Shown piece after piece: positions 53,035-61,036 of a stretch of 64,000 bases of DNA. The translations under genes were made by a program, and so were the position numbers. Below the pieces are notes generated by a model. That model was not told the origin of the DNA. It saw only the letters and a program-made list of their open reading frames with translations, and searched no databases. The stretch comes from CBDBON01 sp965208395 (GTDB lineage: Bacteria > Chloroflexota > Dehalococcoidia > Lucifugimonadales > CBDBON01): NCBI GenBank assembly GCA_965208395.1, contig CBDBON010000003.1, forward strand, positions 868,001-932,000, given 5' to 3'. The number at the start of each line of letters is the position of its first letter. Within the stretch, counting starts at the first letter, position 1.

Positions 53035-53676
53035 ATGAGCGCACACTATCAGGACGACCGCATCACCGTACACAAGGTGACGTCCGGCCCTCTCTACAAC
53101 AACGCCTACATCCTGATCTGCCCGGAGACGAACGATAGCATCGTGATAGACGCCCCGGCCGAGCCGGAAGGTCTGATAGCCGTCGCCAGCGCGACCACGG
53201 TCAGGTCGATCCTCATCACTCACAGCCACTGGGACCATATCGATGGCCTCGGGGAGGTGGTCGCCGCTCTGAGAGCGCCCGTCGGGATCGGCGAGAGCGA
53301 CGCGCCCGACCTGCCGACCCCTCCCGACTTCCTCCTGCGACACGGCGAGACAGTCGAGGCAGGCACGCTGGCGCTGAAGCTAATGTCGACTCCGGGCCAC
53401 ACCCCGGGCTCCATATGCATGTCATTCGGCGACCTGCTCTTCACAGGAGACACGCTCTTTCCGGGCGGACCCGGCAGGACCAGGGCGCCATCCGACCTCG
53501 CACAGCTTCTGAACAGCATAAGTGGGGAGCTGCTGACGCTGGGGGACGACATCACCTTCTACCCCGGACACGGAGATGACGGCGACCTGGAGACCGCCAA
53601 GGAGGAGTACGCCGTCTTCGCCTCCAGGCCGCATCCGGCAGACCTCTGCGGCGACGTCGCCTGGCTCGAGAGTTAG
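53035..53676 (+). CDS. MBL-fold metallo-hydrolase (glyoxalase II-like)
   Basis: 213 aa from the ATG at 53035 (ATG at 53032 equally possible), behind GAGGAGG. The metallo-beta-lactamase motif THSHWDHIDG has the HxHxDH zinc ligands. STPGHTPGSICM supplies the third His and FTGDTLFPGG the bridging Asp, and YPGHGDD the last His. Such proteins hydrolyse thioesters, lactones or phosphodiesters, and the glyoxalase II-like group is the nearest in pattern. Cytoplasmic, no signal peptide. It is the first gene of an operon with trpA and aroH, though no functional link is evident. Confidence 0.88.
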   Translation: MSAHYQDDRITVHKVTSGPLYNNAYILICPETNDSIVIDAPAEPEGLIAVASATTVRSILITHSHWDHIDGLGEVVAALRAPVGIGESDAPDLPTPPDFLLRHGETVEAGTLALKLMSTPGHTPGSICMSFGDLLFTGDTLFPGGPGRTRAPSDLAQLLNSISGELLTLGDDITFYPGHGDDGDLETAKEEYAVFASRPHPADLCGDVAWLES

Positions 53677-53682
53677 AGCCGC

Positions 53683-54480
53683 ATGGTCAACCGGATCGAC
53701 ACCAGCCTCCGGGAGGCCAGGCGGGCGGGCCGCATCGCGCTCGCCCCATTTCTGACCATTGGGTATCCGGACATTCCGACGAGCGAGGCTCTGGTCGAGG
53801 CTGTCGTCGGCGCGGGCGCCGACATGCTGGAGCTAGGAGTCCCCTTCAGCGACCCTCTCGCGGAGGGCCCGACCGTCCAGAAGACGAGCTTCACGGCCCT
53901 CCAGAACGACGTCTCCCTGTCCACCTCCATCCAGGTACTCACGCGACTCCGGCGGAGAGGCGTCGAGGCGCCGCTCATATTCATGGGCTACTACAATCCC
54001 CTACTGAGCTACGGCGTGGAGGCGTTCGTCGCGGACGCCTCCACAGCGGGGCTCGACGGAGTGATCGTCGCCGACCTCCCCACGGAGGAGGCGGGCGATC
54101 TCAAGCGGCTGTGCGAGCGGAGCGGCATCTATCTCATTCCCCTGCTCGCCCCGACCAGCACCGACCGGCGCATCGCGCACGCCTGCGAGGACGCCAACGG
54201 CTTCGTCTACTGCGTGGGCGTCACCGGCGTGACCGGGGCGAGGTCGGACCTCGCCGCAGATCTGCCCGATCTGGTGCAGAGGATAAGGCGGCACACCGAC
54301 CTCCCCATCCTGATCGGCTTCGGCATCTCCACCAGGGAGCACGTCGAGACGGTCGGAGGCTTCGCCGACGGCGTCGCCGTGGGCAGCGCCCTGCTGAACG
54401 CCATCGGCCGAGCGCCCGAAGGGGAAGCCGTTCGTGCGGCCGCCGATTTCATCAGAGGGCTCGCCACTTCGTCCGGCTGA
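53683..54480 (+). CDS. trpA: Tryptophan synthase alpha chain
   Basis: 265 aa. It cleaves indole-3-glycerol phosphate to indole, which passes to TrpB. TIM-barrel motifs: LAPFLTIGYPDIP, the catalytic Glu in MLELGVPFSDPLAEGPTVQ, YYNPLLSYGVEAFVADA, VADLPTEEA, and the phosphate loops GVTGVTGAR and GFGISTREHVE. The second catalytic acid, Asp60 in the usual DPLADGP, is Glu here (DPLAEGP), a conservative change. It lies 6 nt after the MBL gene and before aroH. No trpB or other trp gene is in the window. Confidence 0.92.
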   Translation: MVNRIDTSLREARRAGRIALAPFLTIGYPDIPTSEALVEAVVGAGADMLELGVPFSDPLAEGPTVQKTSFTALQNDVSLSTSIQVLTRLRRRGVEAPLIFMGYYNPLLSYGVEAFVADASTAGLDGVIVADLPTEEAGDLKRLCERSGIYLIPLLAPTSTDRRIAHACEDANGFVYCVGVTGVTGARSDLAADLPDLVQRIRRHTDLPILIGFGISTREHVETVGGFADGVAVGSALLNAIGRAPEGEAVRAAADFIRGLATSSG

Positions 54481-54490
54481 GGTTTGAAGA

Positions 54491-54868
54491 ATGAGCACTG
54501 TCCGCGGGATACGCGGCGCGACGACCGCCGACGCCAACACCAAGCAGTCCATACTCGATGCGACGACCGAGATGCTCACCGAGCTGGTCGAGGCAAACGG
54601 GCTCGACGTCGACGACATCGCGGCAGCCCATTTCACCACGACCCAGGACCTGAATGCGGAGTTCCCCGCCGTCGCCGCCAGGCTGATGGGCTGGGAGCAT
54701 GTGGCCCTGATGTGCGGACACGAGATGGCCGTGCCGGACGCGCAGCCCATGTGCATCCGCGTAATGGTGCTCGTCAACACTGATAAGCCCCCCTGCGAGC
54801 TCGTGAACGTCTATCTCAAGGATGCGGCGACACTGAGGAACAGGGGGATAGAGCGCCTGCAGCCGTAA
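54491..54868 (+). CDS. aroH: Chorismate mutase, AroH type
   Basis: 125 aa, the size of the trimeric Bacillus-type AroH. It rearranges chorismate to prephenate for Phe/Tyr synthesis. Motifs: VRGIRGATTADANTKQSILD at the N-terminus (Arg7-type residue), AHFTTTQDLNAEFPAVAARL, and C-terminal PMCIRVMVLVNTDKPPCELV with the catalytic Arg. It follows trpA by 10 nt, so chorismate-derived branches are co-regulated here. Confidence 0.94.
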   Translation: MSTVRGIRGATTADANTKQSILDATTEMLTELVEANGLDVDDIAAAHFTTTQDLNAEFPAVAARLMGWEHVALMCGHEMAVPDAQPMCIRVMVLVNTDKPPCELVNVYLKDAATLRNRGIERLQP

Positions 54869-54903
54869 GGGCGTGTTGCGCTCCTTACGGCGATGGACAT
54901 AGC

Positions 54904-56082
54904 TTGATCACCAAGACTGCTAGGCCGCACCGCACGCTGATCTTCGGCTCGGCGATGCACGTCTGGAGCGACCTCTTCTTCGCCCTCTTCGTTCCCCTCC
55001 TTCCCTTCATCGCAGCCGACCTGGACCTGTCGTACAAGCAGGTCGGCCTGCTCAGATCCATCTACGGCCTCTCCTCCGCCGTGCTGCAGGTGCCGGCGGG
55101 CTTCCTGGCGGAGACCACCGGCGAGTTCTGGCTGCTCGTGCTTGGCAACGCATGGGTGGCCGCCGGAGTCGTCGGCATGGCCCTCGCTCCGGGCTTCCTG
55201 GTGCTGCTCGCGGTCAGCTTCGGCGGCGGCCTGGGCGGTGGAATGCAGCACCCCCTGGCTTCCAGCATGGTCTCCCGCGCCTACGACGACAGGGGGCGTT
55301 CCACTGCCGTGGGTACCGTCAACTTCTCGGGCGACCTCGGGAAGATGGCTGCCCCCGCCTTCGCGGGGCTCATGGCCGTCCACTTCGGGTGGCGAACCGC
55401 GCTGTGGGCGATCGGAGCGGCCGGACTCCTCTTCATGCTGCTGACGGCACTGGCGAGACGAAGCGTCGACACTGGCAGGCCGGTCAGACAGTCGACCGAT
55501 ATCGACGCCCCCGATACCGACGGCACGGTAAAGAGCGGATTCATCGCGCTGAGCTGGATCGGCTTCCTCGACTCCGCGACGCGGGGAGCGGCGCTGGTCT
55601 TCCTGCCGTTCGTCATGGAGGCGAAGGGCATGGGCCTCGGACAGGTGAGCGGGATGCTGGTCGTGCTGTTCGCCGGAGGGGCCGCAGGAAAGTTCGTCTG
55701 CGGCTGGCTGGCCGACCGCTACGGATCCGTGATGTTGATCTGGGGCACCAAGGGCGTGACGGCGCTGCTCCTGTTGGCCGCGGTCTTCGGCCCGGTCTGG
55801 TCGATGGCTCCGCTGATGCTCGTTCTGGGGATCGGCCTGAACGGCACCTCGTCAGTCCTCTATGGCGCTGTCGCAGACATCATCCCCGCGCATCGCAGGG
55901 CCCGCCTGTACGGCTTCTTCTATACCACCAACGAGGGAGGCACGCTCGCCGCCCCTCTCATCTACGGCGTCATCGCCGACGCCTTCGGGCTCGACACGAC
56001 GATGGTCGTGATGTGCGCGGCGACCGCGGCGATCCTGCCGGCCAGCCTGATCCTCCACCGCTTCCTCCCGCGCGGTCCGTAG
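54904..56082 (+). CDS. MFS transporter
   Basis: 392 aa, 12 predicted membrane helices in two halves. TTG start at 54904. The loop between helices 2 and 3 is weakly conserved (GFLAETTGEFWLL), and the second half has CGWLADRYGSVMLIWG, a good MFS loop. Helix 1 is HVWSDLFFALFVPLLPFIAA. Fosmidomycin-resistance-like MFS proteins are similar in style, but the substrate cannot be predicted. It is the last gene of the MBL-trpA-aroH set and convergent with lipB. Confidence 0.85.
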   Translation: MITKTARPHRTLIFGSAMHVWSDLFFALFVPLLPFIAADLDLSYKQVGLLRSIYGLSSAVLQVPAGFLAETTGEFWLLVLGNAWVAAGVVGMALAPGFLVLLAVSFGGGLGGGMQHPLASSMVSRAYDDRGRSTAVGTVNFSGDLGKMAAPAFAGLMAVHFGWRTALWAIGAAGLLFMLLTALARRSVDTGRPVRQSTDIDAPDTDGTVKSGFIALSWIGFLDSATRGAALVFLPFVMEAKGMGLGQVSGMLVVLFAGGAAGKFVCGWLADRYGSVMLIWGTKGVTALLLLAAVFGPVWSMAPLMLVLGIGLNGTSSVLYGAVADIIPAHRRARLYGFFYTTNEGGTLAAPLIYGVIADAFGLDTTMVVMCAATAAILPASLILHRFLPRGP

Positions 56083-56095
56083 ACCCGCTCATCCT

Positions 56096-56809
56096 TCAAG
56101 CTATACCGAGAACAGGCTCAATCTCATCAAGACTCCGTCGAGAGACGCGCAGCCCGAAGGTCTCGCCGAACCGCTCGATCAGCACGGGAACGATCTGCTC
56201 GACCGTTATATCGCCGGCCAGAACCGCGGCCATCGACGTGACCTGGGCATCCGGCATTCCACACGGGACGATACGGTCGAAGTAGGAGAGGTCGGGGGCG
56301 ACGTTGAGCGCGAAGCCGTGCATCGTGACCCTGCGGCTGATCTTGACGCCGATGGCGGCGATCTTGGCATCTCCCACCCAGACGCCGGTAGGTTTCTCTC
56401 CGCTTTGAGACGAGAGGCCGAACTCCCCCAGCGTGGCGACGATGACGGCTTCAAGCGCGCGGACGTAGACCAGCGGCCCCCCTCCCCACCTGCGGAGGTC
56501 GACGATCGGATACCCGACAAGCTGGCCGGGGCCGTGATAGGTGACCTCCCCTCCCCTGTCCGTCCGATGGACCTCCACACCGCAGGCCAAGCGCTCCTCT
56601 TCGGTGCTTAGAAGGTCTTTCTCCTTCCCGCGGCGGCCGAGGGTGTATACGTGCGGGTGCTCCAGAAGCAGCAGCAGGTCGGGCAGCGATCCGTCGACGA
56701 CCTGTCGATGGAGCCGTCTCTGAAGCTCCACCGCCTCTGCGTAGTCCACGACGCCGAGGGAGACTGTTACGCACTCTCTGCCACCGAGACTGCGTCCCGC
56801 CGTCTCCAT
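56096..56809 (-). CDS. lipB: Octanoyl-[ACP]:protein N-octanoyltransferase
   Basis: 237 aa from the ATG at 56809. A longer frame from 56905 would translate a palindromic repeat (SPSPQSSPSKGEE) and overlaps the E2 gene, so is rejected. It transfers octanoate from ACP to lipoyl domains, the first step of lipoate synthesis. Signature motifs: RGGEVTYHGPGQLVGYPIVD, the lysine in IAAIGVKISRRVTMHGFALN, and the catalytic Cys in VPCGMPDAQVTSM. It follows E2 of a 2-oxoacid dehydrogenase, whose lipoyl domain it probably modifies. LipA is not in the window. Confidence 0.95.
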   Translation of the reverse strand: METAGRSLGGRECVTVSLGVVDYAEAVELQRRLHRQVVDGSLPDLLLLLEHPHVYTLGRRGKEKDLLSTEEERLACGVEVHRTDRGGEVTYHGPGQLVGYPIVDLRRWGGGPLVYVRALEAVIVATLGEFGLSSQSGEKPTGVWVGDAKIAAIGVKISRRVTMHGFALNVAPDLSYFDRIVPCGMPDAQVTSMAAVLAGDITVEQIVPVLIERFGETFGLRVSRRSLDEIEPVLGIA

Positions 56810-56827
56810 CCGGTCCTGTGGTGGGGA

Positions 56828-56880
56828 CAGGGATACCTCCTCTCCCTTGGAGGGAGAGGATTGAGGTGAGGGTGATCGCT
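56828..56880. repeat. Palindromic repeat between lipB and the E2 gene
   Basis: CCTCTCCC-TTGG-AGGGAGAGG hairpin with the trailing ATTGAGGTGAGGGTGA, a REP-like element of a type found in many genomes. It gives the false N-terminus SPSPQSSPSKGEE when read in the lipB frame. Confidence 0.7.
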
Positions 56881-56901
56881 GTCGGACCACGATGTCCGGC
56901 C

Positions 56902-58122
56902 TCAATATACCGGGGTATCCGGTCCTATCGATTCGAGCAGGCGCTTGACGGCGCTCACGAAGGCGCTGGCCTCCGAGCCGTCCAGTACCCGATGGTCGAA
57001 GGTTAGGGCGAGATTCATCATCGACCGTATGGCGATAGCGTCGTCGATCACCACCGGGCGCTTCACTATCGACTCGGTAGCGAGGATCGCGGCCTGCGGA
57101 GGGTTCACCAGGGGCCTGGAAAGCACCGAGCCGAGCGCGCCCGTGTTGTTGACCGTGAAGGTGCCGCCCTGCACATCTTCGATCGCCAGCCCTCCCCGGC
57201 GGGCGCGGCCGGTGAGACCGTCCAGCGCCTCGGCCAGCCCGGCGACGCTGAGCCGGTCCGCGTCATGCACCACCGGCACGACGAGCCCGTCCGGCGCGGC
57301 GACCGCGACGCCTATGTTGATCCGCCGCTTGAGAAGGATGGAGTCGCCGGCCCAGGACGAGTTGACCAGCGGGTTCTCCCGCAGCCCCTCGGCCACCGCC
57401 TTCAGGATGAATGGGAGGTAGGTAAGCCTGACGCCTGTGCGGCGCTCGAACTCGTCCCTGATCTCGTTCCGGCGGCGGACGAGGCCAGTTAAGTCGACCT
57501 CCATCATGCTCCATGCCTGAGGGATCTGGGTCGAGCTCACGACCATGTTCTCGGCGATCATGCGACGCACGGGAGTGAGCGGCAGACGCTCCTCGTCACA
57601 CTCGGGGGCGGCGCGCACAGCGTCCCGGCTGCCGTCGATGAGAGCCTGGACGTCGGCGCGGGTGACGCGGCCTCCCATGCCCGTCCCCTCGACCTGCGAG
57701 AGAACTACTCCGTGCTCGTCGGCGAGACGCTGCACCGCCGGCGAGTAGCGCCGACGCTTAGAGGGGGACTCCTCCACGGGAGCCGCGATCGGCCCACCCG
57801 AACCTGTGGGGCCAACGGGCGCCGTGTCCTTGAGAAGCACGCCGGTCGTGTCGATCTCCTCCTCTGCAGGCTCGGCGGGCGGCTCCTCGCCGTCGACTTC
57901 GATCTCCGCGATCGCGGACCCCATGGGTACGGTGTCGCCCTCGTCCGCGAGTATCAGGGTGAGCACGCCGGAGACTGGAGACGGCATCTCCATGTTGACC
58001 TTGTCGGTCACCACCTCTACCAGCGGATCGTACTTCTCGACAGAATCCCCCACCGACTTGAGCCATCTGCCGATGACCCCCTCGGTGACCGACTCTCCGA
58101 CCTGGGGCAGCTCGATCCTCAA
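56902..58122 (-). CDS. 2-oxoacid dehydrogenase E2 (dihydrolipoamide acyltransferase)
   Basis: 406 aa. Domains in order: lipoyl domain (1-76) with the modified lysine K41 in EVVTDKVNMEMPSP; linker; peripheral-subunit-binding domain (about 127-162, SPAVQRLADEHGVVLSQVEG); catalytic domain with TPVRRMIAENMVVSSTQIPQ and the active-site HRVLDG (H377, D381). It moves the acyl group from E1-bound lipoamide to CoA. The single lipoyl domain and motif style fit the branched-chain/pyruvate type of Gram-positives. It follows E1 beta by 78 nt and lies before lipB. E3 is not in the cluster. Confidence 0.93.
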   Translation of the reverse strand: MRIELPQVGESVTEGVIGRWLKSVGDSVEKYDPLVEVVTDKVNMEMPSPVSGVLTLILADEGDTVPMGSAIAEIEVDGEEPPAEPAEEEIDTTGVLLKDTAPVGPTGSGGPIAAPVEESPSKRRRYSPAVQRLADEHGVVLSQVEGTGMGGRVTRADVQALIDGSRDAVRAAPECDEERLPLTPVRRMIAENMVVSSTQIPQAWSMMEVDLTGLVRRRNEIRDEFERRTGVRLTYLPFILKAVAEGLRENPLVNSSWAGDSILLKRRINIGVAVAAPDGLVVPVVHDADRLSVAGLAEALDGLTGRARRGGLAIEDVQGGTFTVNNTGALGSVLSRPLVNPPQAAILATESIVKRPVVIDDAIAIRSMMNLALTFDHRVLDGSEASAFVSAVKRLLESIGPDTPVY

Positions 58123-58200
58123 TTTTCACTCCCTTTACCGTGGTTTGGAAGCGACGCTCGTTGCGGTTCTACAGACTCACAGCGAACGGGTTGAGAGCGG

Positions 58201-59175
58201 TCAGTAGCGCGCCAGCCGGCGGACCGCCTCCGCGATCTTAGGCGCGTCGAGCATGAACATCTCTTCGAGCGGCGGGCTGTAGGGCATGGGAGGCACCTCG
58301 GGGCCCGCCACCCGCACCACGGGGCCGTCGAGGTACTCAAAGGCCTCCTCGGAGACGATCGAGGCCACTTCCGCGCCGATGCCGCCTGCCTTCGTATCCT
58401 CATGGACCACTACGATTTTTCCCGTCTTCTTCGCCGAGTCGACTACCGTGCAACGGTCGATGGGACGGACGGTGCGGAGGTCGACGACCTCCGCTTCGAC
58501 GCCCTCCCTTGCCAGCTCTTCAGCCGCCTCCAGACAGTGGTGGACCATCAGCCCGTAGGTGACGACGCTCACGTCGGAGCCGCTCCGCTTAACGTCCGCG
58601 CGGCCGATTGGCAGAGTGTACTCGGCCTGCGGCACCTCGCCGCGCACCAGGCGATAGGTGCGCTTGTGCTCCAGGAAGACGACGGGATCGTCGTCTCGCA
58701 CGGCGCTCTTGAGCAGCCCCTTGGCGTCGTAGGGCGTCGCCGGCGTCACGACCTTGAGACCGGGCGTGTGCGCGAAGAACGCCTCGACGCTCTGGGAGTG
58801 GTACAGGCCGCCCCTCACTCCTCCCCCGTACGGGGCGCGCAGCACCATCGGCGCGCACATCCGGCCGTTCGTGCCGTAGCGCGCACGGGCCGCCTCGCCA
58901 ACGATCTGGTTTACCGTAGGCCAGATGAAGTCGGCGAACTCGATCTCCGCGATGGGCCTCATCCCGTTGAGGGCGGCGCCCAGCCCGATGCCGGCGATCG
59001 ACGACTCGGCCAGAGGCGTGTCGATCACCCGCTCCTCGCCGAACCTGTCCATCAGCCCTTCGGTCGCCAGGAAGACCCCGCCTCGCGCGCCAATGTCCTC
59101 GCCCATGACGAAGACGCGCTCGTCCCGTGCCATCTCCTCGTGGATGGCCTCACGGACGGCCTCGAGCACGGTCAT
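58201..59175 (-). CDS. 2-oxoacid dehydrogenase E1 subunit beta
   Basis: 324 aa, the transketolase-like central and C-terminal half of the E1 heterotetramer. Motifs: VFVMGEDIGARGGVFLATEG, GIGLGAALNGMRPIAEIEFA, RAPYGGGVRGGLYHSQSVEA and the C-terminal VVDLRTVRPIDRCTVVDSAK. It binds ThDP together with E1 alpha. The ATG overlaps the E1 alpha stop (TAATG), a sign of equimolar translation. Whether the complex uses pyruvate, branched-chain 2-oxo acids or acetoin cannot be settled by eye. Confidence 0.93.
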   Translation of the reverse strand: MTVLEAVREAIHEEMARDERVFVMGEDIGARGGVFLATEGLMDRFGEERVIDTPLAESSIAGIGLGAALNGMRPIAEIEFADFIWPTVNQIVGEAARARYGTNGRMCAPMVLRAPYGGGVRGGLYHSQSVEAFFAHTPGLKVVTPATPYDAKGLLKSAVRDDDPVVFLEHKRTYRLVRGEVPQAEYTLPIGRADVKRSGSDVSVVTYGLMVHHCLEAAEELAREGVEAEVVDLRTVRPIDRCTVVDSAKKTGKIVVVHEDTKAGGIGAEVASIVSEEAFEYLDGPVVRVAGPEVPPMPYSPPLEEMFMLDAPKIAEAVRRLARY

Positions 59176-60248
59176 TACCGGGATAGCGACCCCCCTGTCA
59201 GGCGCTCCGGGGAGTAGACATGGTCGTGGAAGCCTTCCGTCGACGGATACCCTGCCTCCTCGGCCACGTCGGTGGCCAGGTTGACCACACGCCTGGCCTC
59301 CGCGTGAAGCTCTCCGTCCCTTTCTGGAGTGAGCGCGCCGCGATGGAGAAGCTGATGGCGCAACACCGTCAGAGGGTCTCGCTCGCGCGCCCGTTCGAGC
59401 TCCTCGGCGCCCCTGTACCGCCGGTCGTCGTCGTCCGTGGTGTGGGGCATGAGCCTCTCGACGTCGGCCTCGATCAGTGTCGGGCCTCGTCCCTGTCTCG
59501 CTCTTTCCGCAGCCTCGCGCGTCGCCTCGAAGACAGAGTTCACGTCACAGCCGTCGACCGTCAGTCCAGGCATCCCGTAACCCCGGGCGCGGATGGCGAT
59601 GCTCTCAGCCGCCATCTGCTTGGAGAGGGGAACGGAGATGGCGTACCGGTTGTTCTCGCAGAAGAAGATTACCGGCAGCCTGTGAATCGCTGCGAAGTTC
59701 ATCGCCTCGTGGCAGTCGCCGACGCTCGCCGCTCCGTCGCCGAAGTAGACGATCGTCACCGACTCGTCTCCTCGCATCCTGGACGCGAGCGCAACTCCTA
59801 CTGCCTGGGGTATCTGGGTACCGACGACGTTGGACAGATTGACGATGCGGTATTCCGGGTAGGCTCCGTGAGTCGGGAACTGCCGCGCCCCGCTCATCGG
59901 CTCTCCGGCCTTGGCCAGGTAGCCGCACATCAGCTCTTGAGGCGTGACGCCCAGCGCAATCAGCACGCCGAGGTCGCGATAGTTGATGTAGAAGTGGTCG
60001 AGACCGGAGCGCAGTGCCCGGACGCTGCCGAACTGGGCGGCCTCGTGGCCCTGCGCTGAGGCGACGATAGCCGCCTTGCCCTGGCGGTTGAGGAGCCAGA
60101 CGCGCTCGTCGAGCGTGCGGCAGAGCACCATACGGCCATAGATATCGAGCAGGGAGCCGGAGTCCAGCCCTGCGACCGCCCCGGCGCCGGCCGTCTCCAG
60201 CGTCGACGTATCGCTTCTCGTCTCCTCCATGAAGTCAATGTAAAGCAT
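59175..60248 (-). CDS. 2-oxoacid dehydrogenase E1 subunit alpha
   Basis: 357 aa (start 60248; an ATG at 60230 is equally possible, as no clear ribosome-binding site decides). The ThDP-binding motif is YFGDGAASVGDCHEAMNFAA followed by FFCENNRYAISVP. Further family blocks are HFYINYRDLGVLIALGVTP and QFPTHGAYPEYRIVNLSNVV, with the phosphorylation-loop-type segment near RLMPHTTDDDDRRYRG. It decarboxylates the 2-oxo acid and acylates the E2 lipoyl group. First gene of E1alpha-E1beta-E2-lipB. Confidence 0.93.
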   Translation of the reverse strand: MLYIDFMEETRSDTSTLETAGAGAVAGLDSGSLLDIYGRMVLCRTLDERVWLLNRQGKAAIVASAQGHEAAQFGSVRALRSGLDHFYINYRDLGVLIALGVTPQELMCGYLAKAGEPMSGARQFPTHGAYPEYRIVNLSNVVGTQIPQAVGVALASRMRGDESVTIVYFGDGAASVGDCHEAMNFAAIHRLPVIFFCENNRYAISVPLSKQMAAESIAIRARGYGMPGLTVDGCDVNSVFEATREAAERARQGRGPTLIEADVERLMPHTTDDDDRRYRGAEELERARERDPLTVLRHQLLHRGALTPERDGELHAEARRVVNLATDVAEEAGYPSTEGFHDHVYSPERLTGGSLSR

Positions 60249-60332
60249 CGGACATACGTCCGCAACCGGCGGGAGGGAGCCCAGCCAACCACCTGACGTT
60301 ACCCCGAAGCGAGAGGCCCGAGAAGGAGGCGC

Positions 60333-60923
60333 TCAGCTGACCCAGGGGAGATGAGTTATCCCGAAGTCGCAGGTGTAGGCCACCATCATGCCCTTCAGCA
60401 CCTTCCCCAGCAGGACGATGCCAAAGAAGCGCAACAGGGGGTAGCGCACCGCTCCGGCGGCGACACCGACGACGTCGAAGACGGGGTTCGGTATCACCGA
60501 GACGGCGAATATCACCAGTGCTCCGCGCTCCTCCATCCACCTCTTGACCTTGGGGTACGCGCGGTGCTTCTCGACGACGCTCCCGCCGCCGTAGCCGAGG
60601 GCATATCCGGACGCCTCCCCTATCGTCTCGCCCACTCCGGCGACGACCCCTACCAGGAGGGGATCGAGGACAACGCTGGTGCTGCAGACGGACAGGAGGC
60701 CCGGAACGGGCATCACCATCGAGACGCTGCCGAGCAGGCTCAGCAGAAAGACGGCAGGGTAGCCGACCGCCTCGATCGAGGAGAAGTATCCCCTGAAATA
60801 CCAGACAGCGGCGATGACGACGACGGCGAGCAGGAGCACCGCTATCTGTACGCGGCGGTCATGCCCGCTCCAGAGAAGTCTCAGAGCCGGAAGATCGACC
60901 AGGGCGCCTAAACGTGAGCTCAC
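60333..60923 (-). CDS. VTT-domain membrane protein (DedA/TVP38-like)
   Basis: 196 aa with about five membrane segments (about 28-45, 54-78, 86-108, 135-160, 165-185). The VTT/SNARE-associated core is recognisable by LGSVSMVMPVPGLLSVCSTS, GVGETIGEASGYALGYGGGS, and FAVSVIPNPVFDVVGVAAGA. Family members move phospholipids or polyprenyl phosphate across membranes, or support membrane potential; the role here is inferred. It is transcribed in the same direction as clpC upstream, after a 113-nt gap. Confidence 0.85.
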   Translation of the reverse strand: MSSRLGALVDLPALRLLWSGHDRRVQIAVLLLAVVVIAAVWYFRGYFSSIEAVGYPAVFLLSLLGSVSMVMPVPGLLSVCSTSVVLDPLLVGVVAGVGETIGEASGYALGYGGGSVVEKHRAYPKVKRWMEERGALVIFAVSVIPNPVFDVVGVAAGAVRYPLLRFFGIVLLGKVLKGMMVAYTCDFGITHLPWVS

Positions 60924-61036
60924 GGCTGCGCTCTCACCTCGGTCCTCGCGGACGGCAATGCCAGTGTTGCAGAAAGCCCACGCCGGCGTCGACCGGTATA
61001 GAGGCGAGGATCGGGCCTTTCCGAGACAAGCCGCGG

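Noticed and set aside
52636..53343. 235-aa minus-strand reading of the small gene at 52636
   Set aside because: Its N-terminal 144 residues are antisense to the MBL hydrolase and cross two promoters; the ATG at 52911 with AGGAGG is the real start.
56810..56905. N-terminal extension of LipB (SPSPQSSPSKGEE)
   Set aside because: This peptide is the translation of a palindromic repeat and recurs as a false N-terminus in many genomes.
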